Source: Lepidonotus clava (taxonomy: Eukaryota; Annelida; Polychaeta; Phyllodocida; Polynoidae). Taken from it: a stretch of 64,000 nt of DNA. How positions within the stretch are numbered: position 1 is the first letter of the stretch; every line of letters starts with the position of its first letter. Positions 11,895 to 21,936 of the stretch are shown in pieces. Position numbers and translations under genes: made by a program. The DNA is taken from the NCBI GenBank assembly GCA_936440205.1, contig OW387149.1, forward strand, positions 7,336,114 to 7,400,113, in the 5' to 3' direction. The notes beneath the pieces were generated by a model. That model was not told the DNA's origin and did not search any database. It saw only the letters and a list, made by a program, of their open reading frames with translations.

Positions 11895-12520
11895 GCGAAA
11901 CAAAAGTACGAGCAGCTCATGGATAAAATACAGAGGAGTGAGTGACTCATGTGAACTACTCCTTTTTGATACTAAACAAAGTGCGTTTACTTCAAGTTTA
12001 CTCCTGTCCATCTATCAGGTGTAAAACATAATAAAACACAAACTGGGTGATTCATGTGAGCTGCTTATTTTTTTATTAGGGACACAGTGTGTCAGCTTGA
12101 AACATTACCTCTCTCCAGCTCTGAGATTCCAGGAGTAGACTCCAATAAGAATAATACATAACCAGTTCAATGCCAACTTAATATCAGAAACAAACATACG
12201 AGAATTTCATTTATAAAACATAATAAAACACAAACGACTGAGTGAGTCTTGTGAGCTGCTCAGTTTTAATAGTAAACAAAGCATGTCAACTTCAAAGTTT
12301 TACTTTAATGGGAGTAATACATAACCTGTTTAATGCCTATTGAAGCAGAAACAAAGGTGCGAGCAACTCAGGTGTAAAACATAGTAGAATACAACTGACA
12401 CATTTGAGCTGCTCATTTTTAGCATCTAACAAAGTGTATAAACTTAAAACTTTGCCCCAGTCGAGCTCTGAGATTCCAGGAATGGTCAACGCAAAGCTGT
12501 TGGGAAACTCCATGACCTGC
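11895..12520. repeat. irregular tandem repeat, four partial copies
   Basis: 'catgtgagctgctcattttt' variants occur near 11948, 12054, 12248 and 12402. Each is linked to 'taaacaaagtgtgtcaactt' and 'gtgtaaaacataataaaaca' variants; 'gctctgagattccagga' occurs twice. Spacing is 105-195 bp, so copies have lost or gained segments. Confidence 0.7.
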
Positions 12521-14044
12521 TGGATGCCAACTTAATCAGAACCATCTGTAAACTATAAGCGCCTTGAACATTCCCAGAAATCCTTGCAACGCTTAACGTT
12601 TGTGGTGTTGACCTGAAACGTGGAGCAAAACGTTGATTACTACATCCACGGGGAGCCAAGATTTTACCCAGACCACACACAAGTAACGGATGACACTGAC
12701 CCAGAGTAACTATGATGTGACCAGCTCTGAGAATTTGGCGCCTATTTACATACACTATCACTACATACAGAGAAAATGACCAAAATATTGAAATGGCTAA
12801 AATTTGGCAAAGAAAATCAAATTTTGTGTAGATTCATATGAAACTTGAAACTATTATGACTCAAATGTGATATACTAAATCAATGTTATGAAATAATACA
12901 TATCTAAATCCAAGTTATTATCCCAATTTTATAGCAACAACGTTGCTTGCACACTGCATATATTATGGTGCAGGGAATGGTGAGAAATTCCTGACCCTGC
13001 AAACATTGTACCACTTTGTAGCTGAAGGAGCCACCTAAGAGGGTTTAGGTAGAGATAAGGTGATGGCCTTATGGCAGGGGAATGGTCAAGGGGAGTGATC
13101 AGTACTTCTTATCCTTATCTACATGCCAGACTTTTGAGACATACCGGACTCAGGAACTTGAAGTACACGCATGCGAATTGCTCCAGTGTATCGCAAGCTG
13201 CAAGTCCAGGCCCTACGAAGGCAGTGGCAATAATATGACTTTTTAGCTGAAGCTTGTTAGTCTCATGTGATTTAATCAACCTGGAACTTTACGTCTTGAT
13301 AACCTGCAAAGTTATGAGGATTCAAAGTGTGCGTGCATTTCTCCATAGTATTTGCTCTATTGGATACATTACACGAACATGTTGCACCCTGTAAAGGAAT
13401 CCTATTGAATTATGACACAAACGTGTGACACAAATATGCAACGTGTAAGGATATTTACAGAATTCGTGTTGTTTGTGTCCGTTTCAAAGTGTTCATAGGA
13501 ATTTCCAAAAGATATTTTATAGACAGCGCTAGCGTCACAAATAAATCGATTGGTCCTTGTGTAACATAACAGACAAGACAACATCTTGGATATTTGGGTC
13601 TGCTACATGTTGTGATGTTGGAGGCAGAGATTGATGTTTTATTGATTCAAGCAGCGTAAGGCAAACCATTCAAATATAGAGTAATGTTCGCTATTCGATT
13701 TAGATAATCGATTTGTTTGAATACTCTAGGTGGTGCCTACGTACCACTCCATTTGAGTGACTATAGAGATCATGTTTCTTACCGGGAGTTCATTCACAAA
13801 GCAGTATTGTTGTGCTACATCCGTCGTCGTATTTGTCCTTTTGAATTCAAGAATGTCATTGACAAATCCCGGATTCTAAATACAATATATCTGCTGTTCC
13901 AGATATACAATGTTGCATCCACCGATAATTACATAATTGCTAAGAATAATAACGCACATACCAGGGAGGAATATTCTTTGCAGCGCACCAGTAATCATGT
14001 CACCAAAAGAAACAGAATGAACCGATATTTAAAGAACACAGGAT
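12521..14044. other. no gene seen
   Basis: AT-rich spacer. A 112-codon ORF at 13717-14055 (+) has no recognisable domain and runs into the tandem array downstream, so I do not call it a gene. Confidence 0.5.
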
Positions 14045-14830
14045 TATGTGTGTAAGGAGTATATCACCAGTACATAACAATCCCCGATCTGGGATAACCC
14101 AATCCTGACAGAGGGTTTTCCTAAATAATGCTACCTGGACTATCCTGGACATACTACCTAGATAGTAATCATATCAAATAAAAACAAAATAAATCATTGA
14201 TAGGATTCTTTTGTAAGGATTATATCACCAGTGTATTATGATGACCGATCTAGGATAAATCAACCTAGGATAACCCTATATTGGAGAACCATATCTGGGA
14301 TAACTAGATCCTGATAGAGAAGTATCCTAAACAAACCACCTGGATAGCAACAAGAAGGCAGTATTATGTGTGTAAGGAGTATATCACCAGTGCATTACAA
14401 TCGTCGAACTAGGAAAACCTCTTCTGAGAAAAAACAAATCTGATAAAATATTATCCTGCACATACTACCTGGATCGCAATCATGTTACAAAAGCCACTTG
14501 TTTTGATACAAAGGATTATGATTGTAAGGAGCACATCACCAGCGCATTACAATCACAAATCTGGGATACTCCAGTCCTGATAGAGGTTTATCCTGGATAT
14601 ATACTACCTGGATAGCAATCATGTCACAAAAACCAGAGTAAATTAATACTCTGGGATTACTACCTAAGAAACAAGGATTATGTGTGTATCAGTAGTGGAT
14701 TTAAATCACCGACCAGAGTCATCTGGGATAACCCAATCCTGAAAGGATATTATCCCAGGTACTATCCTAAACATACTACAGGATTAACCAGGATATACTA
14801 TCTGGACATTATCCCGGATACCCCCTGGAT
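14045..14830. repeat. tandem repeat, about 155-160 bp unit, five copies
   Basis: 'tgtaaggagtatatcaccag' variants occur near 14051, 14212, 14371 and 14523. Each is followed by 'atctgggataacccaatcct', 'tatcctggacatactacctg' and 'gatagcaatcatgt'. The last copies are shortened and end about 25 bp before the ATG at 14854. Confidence 0.8.
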
Positions 14831-14853
14831 ACTGCCTGGACACGGTGGGTGGG

Positions 14854-14952
14854 ATGAGTTCCATCTGCGGCTGCGTACAGAGCATGTCACCCAGGCACCA
14901 GAGGAGTTACCGGGTGGCCGGTAGGGGCAGCGACAGCGACGACTCCAACGAG
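14854..14952 (+). CDS. candidate alternative first exon of tensin (33 codons)
   Basis: An ATG opens a GC-rich 99-nt frame (MSSICGCVQSMSPRH, then an RGSDSDDSNE end) that stops in phase 0 at a GAG|gtaacc donor. Phase 0 is compatible with splicing into the exon at 19193 or 50419. Composition matches the proven tensin exons and contrasts with the repeat array just upstream. The early cysteines recall the Cys-containing short N-terminus of some vertebrate tensin-2 forms, but I claim no homology. The donor is weak (gtaacc). It could instead belong to another gene or be chance. No TATA box or initiator was recognised. Confidence 0.35.
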
Positions 14953-15036
14953 GTAACCATGGCAACCGTCTATTGTTTGGGGGTTTATACATCAACTGTA
15001 TGTTGTGTTTTTTTCAAGAACACCTGTCTCTTCTAA

Positions 15037-15640
15037 ATCAAATATATATCTAATTATATCATTCTTTTCTTATAATATTATCAACATTTGGGCATGCAAG
15101 ACAAATTCCTCCAAATTGTTTCTGCTCAAGTAGTATCGCTATCACTACACACTAAAGCAGCAGGATTAACTGAACAGACAAAGTTAATGGTCGCTTTGTA
15201 GTGTGTGACTCTCAGTAGGTCTAGTTCCGAAAAACTGAGGCCTTAATAAGAAATATTTTCTCTATAGCCAAGCAGCATACATTTCCCCAGGAAATATTTG
15301 GAATGATGCTATTCTCAAAGACAGGTGTGTGTCATAACCCTATCTGGGTCAGGGAAGTCTTTGGATACAGTATGCATGGTTGCTCATGCATGGCTGTAAC
15401 TAAGGCTGAGGGGGACAGATCAGGTTAAGAGATAAGGACTGACCAATAAGATGGGTTCAAAAGTGTCCCCTTCTGGGTTGCTAAGCGACCTTGGCAAGGA
15501 ATCCCCCTTACCCTGGGTTTGAGGAGTGTTACAATGCAACTGAACCCCTAAACATAAAGCAGCCAAAAAGTCAGGAAACGTCAGCGATAGGACTAGGCCT
15601 ATGACCCACCCCGGACTACCCCGACCCACCCCTGCTTAGC
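15037..15640. other. no gene seen
   Basis: Spacer between the candidate exon and the GC-rich regulatory patch. Confidence 0.45.
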
Positions 15641-15687
15641 GGCCATCGTGGGAAGAGTCACCCTCCCACACCCCCCTACACGCCTTC

Positions 15688-15862
15688 TGTCTGTTGCCAT
15701 GGTGATATCTTGACTCCATGGCGACACAATCTCGGCCTTATCACTCCAACAATGGGCCGCCGGTATATCACCATGGCGACCGCCGTGCGCTACTGGCTTA
15801 TCAGTGGGCGATAAAGGCGGAGAGAACAGTGATAAGGGGCCATAGGGCGGGCGGGGCGGAAG
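15688..15862. promoter_or_regulatory. GC-rich patch with RFX-like, GATA-like and GC-box sites
   Basis: 'gttgccatggtgatat' (about 15693) and its inverse 'tatatcaccatggcgac' (about 15764) resemble X-box/RFX sites facing each other. 'cttatc' or 'gataa' (GATA-type) occurs near 15737, 15797, 15809 and 15830. 'gggcgggcggggcgg' (about 15845) is a GC-box cluster followed by an ETS-like 'ggaag'. Such density suggests a promoter or enhancer. No start site is known, so this is inference. Confidence 0.4.
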
Positions 15863-15944
15863 ACGAGCTGATTTGTGTTAGTGGTGCTTCTGGGTAATTG
15901 GAATCCAAGCGTAGACTTGCTCTGTCAATCTGAAACTAGTCTAT

Positions 15945-16250
15945 TGCAGTCGGTATGGTCTTTAGTGTAAAGCTTATATTTCACTTTGCGGTAGTTTGCA
16001 TTTGTGGTTGCTATTTTTAGGTACGGTAAGCAATTTGCGGTTTTGATACAAACATGTTTGTATCTGGTTCCGCAAGCAATCCATAGAAAACCTATATAGA
16101 TAGGAAGTACCACAAGCAAGTACCACAAGCAATTAACACAAGTTCCCATATTCCACCTTGCGGCACCCTATATACCGCAAACAAGTTTGCAGCAGTTTGC
16201 TTACGTCTTTTCATGGTGCCGCAAGCAAATACTGTATAGTGGAATATAGC
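15945..16250. repeat. foldback-rich repeat with 'ccgcaagcaa' motifs
   Basis: 'ccgcaagcaa' or its inverse 'ttgcttgcgg' and related 'accacaagcaa' motifs recur at least six times in 300 bp. 'gatacaaacatgtttgtatc' is a perfect palindrome at about 16045. 'tatattccac' appears near both borders. Possibly a small nested transposon; boundaries are unclear. Confidence 0.45.
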
Positions 16251-17170
16251 CTGGTATCCTTATGACTATAGGTGGATTTCTCTTTTTTTGCATCCTGGGC
16301 CTATAGTTATCAGAAGTACTCATGTTAGGCCTTTCCAATTGATATTTACCTAGATTTAATGTTTTTACAATAGCATCAGTAATGGATCCAGGTTTCTGAA
16401 AAGAAAGGCAGGCTTTTGAAGAAATCCTTAACAGATTCTATGAAAAAAATTCAATGATTGTGTACCATGAAATCTATACTCCTGCCAATACTTTACATAT
16501 CCCATCCTCGCACACTTAAATTGATAACACTTTGGTCAAATTTAGTCTATCATGACTCGTTCTGATACGATGTGTAATAATACCTCAAACTAGTCCCGCT
16601 GTGTTGATAACTCGGTAAATGATACGTGCGACAATCTTCTCAATCCCCTACTAACCCAGATAAAATGCTCAAAACACCCACCTGTTAATACATATATCTT
16701 CTTGGTCCCAAACTACAATTCTAATGCCCCCACTAGCACGATAAAGAACTAAGATGTTTTCCTGTCATCGCCCATCAGGTTATGAAATGTTTTAATCAAG
16801 ATGTTTGCTAAAATAGCAAGTCGAATGGTCCAGATATTTTGTGGTGATTCAGATAAAACAAGCACATTTAAATTCAGCATACTCACTGTCATACTAATTT
16901 GCGACCATATGGATATACAATCGGCCAAATCACGCTAATGGGTAAAAGACTTAACCATATTCTCCCCTAGCAATTGTATATATTTTACATCGGGATTCTC
17001 CACCCACTTCATAACTCAACTTCATTCACAAAGATATGAACCCCCACCCCTGCATAAAACGGTCCCACCCACTCCGTCCTACAAGACCAACCAAATTGGA
17101 AATGTGACAGTGCCCATACCCTTGTGATACATTAAAATTTTCTACACCCTGACTCCAATCCTAATCGGGG
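16251..17170. other. no gene seen
   Basis: AT-rich spacer. Confidence 0.5.
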
Positions 17171-17171
17171 G

Positions 17172-17315
17172 AAAAGTGACTTTTCTTGGTCACTGGGTAC
17201 CAGCCATAGGCGATGAGTGTACACACGGGGCACCAGTGGCCAAGAAAGTTACCAGTGTGCTACATTGATACCTGGTACCCTGGGCTGGTACCCAGTGGCC
17301 AAGGAAAGTAATTCT
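17172..17315. mobile_element. short foldback element
   Basis: 'cttggtcactgggtaccagc' at the left is the inverse of 'gctggtacccagtggccaag' at the right, with 'caccagtggccaag' again in the middle. It is about 140 bp and non-coding. Confidence 0.6.
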
Positions 17316-19192
17316 CGTCCTCATTAAATATAATCCCCAAAGCGATATACATTATACTTTACTTATCCCATCCCTCTTCAGAATTCTCCACCCACTTATA
17401 TCTAGCTCCATTCACAAAGTATTAGCCTACCCCCAGTCTAAAACGGTCCCACCCCCTCCATCCTCCCAGGCCACTCTGTAACCACACCTTCCCCGACCCC
17501 CCACGAGCCTTCCCCACCCCCTCCCATTGAGACTCGGTGTCGACCTTCCACAAATATTTACGGAGGCTGGCCATAGTACCATCAGAGCAGGGCATCAATG
17601 ACCTGAGTGGGGTACTGCCCCCACCCCCCTGCTCGTGTCCCCAGTCAGGGGTAAACTAAAGTCACATCCTGTGATTGCTGCCCTCTTTGATTTTAGTAGA
17701 TGGGTGAAGTATGATTTTTGCCCATCTTCAGGGGTTCATCTTTCCTTTTAAATTTACACCCCAAGAGAGGCCCCTGAATGTATTTTAGGTAGTACCCTCC
17801 AAGCCCTACCCTTCGCTCTGAAAATTATTGGATTCATACATCATTATTATAGCGTTTTGAATCTTTTAAAATTGGTGATATAAATAGAAAGCATTTTAAA
17901 CTATATTTTTGCAAGACGATTCTTTTTTTTAAACGGATATTGAAATGTGTATTCTGAGTTGACATAATTATAGAGATGGAGAGATGCCTATTCATTTTCT
18001 GAACATTACATTTTTCCTTAACCTTATAATTCTAATACCTATCTATATGATTTTGCGTCGAATACCTCAAAGTATACGTGTGCAAATCATGCTCATCAGT
18101 GATCAGTATCCATTAGATGCATCCCTGAACCCACTAAACGGAAATTTCACTTCCCTTCCAATAATATTCTAAGCCCATATAAGAGGTTTTGGCGCCATGT
18201 AAAGTCGGTTCTGATTTGTCCTGCCCTGTGTGGAGGTTGATAACAGAGATTGCCAAGACCGTGACCTTGACAGTTGACTTTGGCGTAAGTCACCATAACG
18301 AGGCTGCCAATCTCAGCGTCTCACTGACCTAGTTAAACATGGCCCCATGGACTATATCCTGATTTGGTTTTTCCTCTTATTGGTATGATAGTTAAATCAT
18401 GTGTACGTATATGAGTAAATTGAACTGAAAACGGATGAATTATGTCATCCATTATTATAGAAAAGTCTTAATGAAATAAATCTCTTTAAACGTCAATCTA
18501 TTAATTTTAGTTTAAATGTACTGCAGTTTATTTCAGCGTCACGTATTTTGAGATATTTAAGGAAGCAGTTTGGCCTTTGATTTTGCTGTCATAAACCATC
18601 GTTATCTGAAAACAAGTTATACCACTTAACTAATTAACTCCTAAATCATATGCATGCAATTTTCAATGAAATGTAATCAGGTTATTTCGGTGAATTTGAG
18701 TTAAATCATTTCAAAAGCAAACATAATCATTGGACCAATGAAAACGGGATGCAATCATAGTGTTGGCTTTTGAATGCTTCATTGGTAAGTTGAGTGGAAT
18801 GTCAATGATAAGCGATGCATTCGCCAGTGAACTCGTCTTGCCATGGCTAGTATTCAGGCTATGCTAAACTGTGGAGTCGGTTTGGGTAATTCCCTACCCT
18901 TTTGTATTCTATACATTTTGTTTGCAATTCTTGCTGAGAGGCATCAGTTAATGTTCAAGTCTCGGGATATGTTAAAAATAATATTATTGTCACGAAATAT
19001 CGAGTGAGGTTGTAAACTTGGTTTAGCAAGTGCATCTATGACAATTGCACCTTTAGCCCTAGATCATCTATGTCAAATAAGGAGGTCACCCTTGCAAATC
19101 TTGGGACTTTGACTTCAGATTAATTGAATGAATTTATTGGTAATACAATGTTTCCACTGCAATTACTCATGTATTTTGTATTTTCATTTTAG
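17316..19192. other. no gene seen; one nuclear-receptor-like site
   Basis: Intron or spacer. C-rich stretches lie near 17400-17640. 'gtgaccttgac' at about 18261 matches an ERR/SF-1-type half site. The 62-codon ORF at 17984 has no recognisable features. Confidence 0.4.
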
Positions 19193-19231
19193 GTGATGAC
19201 CACCTGCCGGCCACCTGTCAATTATGAACTA
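19193..19231 (+). CDS. tensin exon encoding the end of the C1 domain (13 codons)
   Basis: The exon lies between a good acceptor (ttttcattttag) and a strong donor (gtaagt), is exactly 39 nt and is phase 0 at both ends. It encodes VMTTCRPPVNYEL. Long vertebrate tensin-1 isoforms carry a C1 zinc-binding domain whose last segment I recall as VAAPCVPPSSHEL. Length, V1, C5, P7, P8, E12 and L13 agree, and the Cys would be the last zinc ligand. The rest of the C1 domain should lie in exons further left; I could not find them in this window. It would splice to the exon at 50419, skipping about 31 kb. Confidence 0.6.
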
Positions 19232-19474
19232 GTAAGTAACAGATTTTGACTTTTTAGAATTGTTAGAACATAAAACAGGAGGCTGCAGGCTATGTTCAGA
19301 ACGGATCTCAAATAATCAACTGTTTTCCCTCTTTAAATAACTCAAAGCAGAATGAAAGGACAACTGAGAATGAAGAAAATTACAGGTTAAACCATAGAAG
19401 CTATTGTTCCAAAAGTGAAATGAAACTGTGAAATGTATGAATCTGTGGTAACAAGATCAACGAGTATAGCCCGT

Positions 19475-19838
19475 GAATTCTCCCTACTACGGATAGCTGA
19501 TTTACTGTATTTTAGGCACCTGCAGGTTAATTTTGACTGATTTTGTAGACAAAAGCTCATTGAAAACTATAGAAAATTTACATCTATTTGCTATAAATCT
19601 TTCTAAAATGAATTGGTTTTCATACCAACTTGAAAAACATCAAATATATATAGATTCCAAATGGAAAAATAGTCAGTGCTAGTTTTCTATCACATTAGAA
19701 AACAAGATATGCCATGATTAGTGAAAATTCCTATACTTAAGCATTGCAACTTGTCTACAAATTTCCCAGCATGCACCTTGATTTAGGCTAGTCTGCAGGT
19801 AAATTATAATAAATGAGCTATCCGTGGTTAGGAGAATT
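19475..19838. mobile_element. MITE with 'gaattctcc..acggatagct' ends
   Basis: The left end 'gaattctccctactacggat' continues 'agctgattta'; the right end is its inverse ('taaatgagctatccgtggtt' then 'aggagaatt'). Subterminal 'cacctgcaggt' and 'gtctgcaggta' form a second inverted pair. The interior resembles the element at 46672-47020. A lone similar end occurs at about 7549. Confidence 0.75.
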
Positions 19839-21830
19839 GATATTTGTTTCACTATTTTCTCAAAATCAAGACTAAGCAAACTCAAGTTTTTCATGTTTAC
19901 AACTTAACAATTGGATGGATTAATCATGGCAATAGCAGGGCACCGCGCTATTGAAAAAAGGTCTATGGTCATTCACGTCAAATCTCTGAAAGCTAAGTGA
20001 CCAGCGGTCCCTACTATGGCATAGAAAGATTTATCAAAAAACACCAAATTTTTGTTTGAGACAAGGACACATAACTGAAACACAATGACCAATTGCTGAC
20101 TGCAGAAGGGTTTATGATATTTTCTAAACTAAAGGTAAAAGGTCCAAGGTTCTTTTTAAATCAGAGTCAAGACCTATTTAGTATTTAGTTTTGAAAGAAG
20201 AAAGAATACATCATGCTAATGTGGAATAAGTTGAAATGTGAAGCTTTAGCAGGGATTGTTTCATTTCGAACTAAAATCAATGAGGAACTCTTCAATCCTA
20301 AAAGTAAAGGGTTGCAAGACTTGCACTTGTCCTATTGATCATTGACGTTTGACAAACGACCGTTTCCCCTGGGGTAGACTTGCAGATGGCCTTTGCCTTC
20401 TGCTTATTATTGAATGTTCTACGCGTTACACATAGGTAGATTTACACGGACAACTGTTAAACGTTTTCTTGACAAATAATCGAGATAGGAACTGGCATAA
20501 TTGTTTCGGTTTCTTTTGATAACAAACATGTAAATAATACTATGATGGCAGACTACAACAGCTGGGTCTATGTCAATCTATCGCTCTAGAATGGTCCTTC
20601 TCAAGGTCTGGGACTAAATCTGCCTAACCTTTCTAAAATGTGATTTCCATTAAAGCAATACAAATAACACTTGATTGGTTGAAATAGCTAGGTTCCTGAA
20701 TACTTTACAATTTAATAGATATTGCCAATCGTAAAAACATTTTTTTTAATGAAACGGTTTTTTTTACCCTAGAGTGATTGGGAATACTCCTACCTCCAGC
20801 CACAACTAATACAAATACTTTGTTGAGATAGGGTATTTCTTTAAATTCACGTTGTTTAAACATACAATTTTAACAATAAAGCATGAGTAATGTTTGATGC
20901 AATCTAATATGATAATGTATGGTCTGTCTTCCCGGACAATCAGTATTTCCTTTGAGTTTGTCCAAATGAATATGACTTTTTTTTCTTTCTTTCTTTCTTT
21001 CTTTTTTTTTCGTTTGTTTTACTTGTTTTCAATCATTGATATTCTCCCATAGAAGATAACATCTAGATACATGCGCATCCTTAAGGGTTCAGTTCTGTGT
21101 AGGTGTTGGGTACCAGCGAAAGTCCCCGGGCTTTTAGCCTGAACCATTGCCTCCCGCCGGTAACCGGCTGGTGATTAGAGGTGACGAAGTGGGTCAGGGG
21201 GAGGGGGTACAGAGGAGGTAGGGAAAAAAGGGACTTGGGTTCTCTCTGATCTCTGCTGCAGACTAGATTTATACTGGTAGAAAGGGTCCCTGTTCAAGTT
21301 TTTATAAGAAACCCAGTTAACATCTTGGGAATGGGATGGGCGTTCCAATTTACAGGGTTTCGTATACAAATGACGTTTCATTCATAATGAATTCTGAGCA
21401 TGCCAAGACCATTTGGATTTGCGAATATCATGATTGCCTGAATTCCATGATTTCTATGGGGATAATCAGTACAACTATGATAACGTAATATGATAACGTA
21501 ATATAATTATTTTGTCTTTCTAATCTCGAAGAAACTCTCTCACATGTTCTCATGGCTAGAACATTAGATTCTTTTTTTCCATTTGTTTTATAGAGAATGA
21601 AATTGTTATTGTAATTCCTGGCCAGTTCTACCCTCGTTGTAGTGTATACGTATCATCAGGCTGACTCTGAAAACCAGTTTATGACTGAAATTCAGTTTTC
21701 CTGAAGACAGATTGAATTTGAAAAAAGAACAGAACATAAGGAGAAAATGTTATGCTAGACTTACTCCTGAAAGATATTCCAAGACAATGTCTGTGAGTGT
21801 TCCCCAAAGAGCTAACCTTCTTAGTCCCCG
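19839..21830. other. no gene seen; CTTT microsatellite
   Basis: AT-rich intron or spacer. A T-rich (cttt)n tract lies at 20977-21012. Confidence 0.5.
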
Positions 21831-21936
21831 GTTGCCATGGTGATATAGATCAAAGATGGCAGCCCCAGCCACGCCAGGAACGCAGGTCAAGGTCACAGAG
21901 ACCATGACCTTGACCCCTCAGAGGTCAGAGGTCATC
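21831..21936. promoter_or_regulatory. candidate enhancer: RFX-like plus nuclear-receptor sites
   Basis: Within 105 bp I see 'gttgccatggtgatat' (RFX/X-box-like), 'gatcaaag' (TCF-like), 'tcaaggtca' (ERR/SF-1-like), the inverted 'tgaccttga', and 'aggtcagaggtca', a direct repeat of two half sites with one-base spacing (DR1). The patch is GC-richer than its surroundings and sits in a putative tensin intron. Function is inferred from motif density only. Confidence 0.45.

Noticed and set aside
13717-14055. 112-codon open frame (+)
   Set aside because: No recognisable domain, no splice or promoter context, and it ends in a tandem repeat array.
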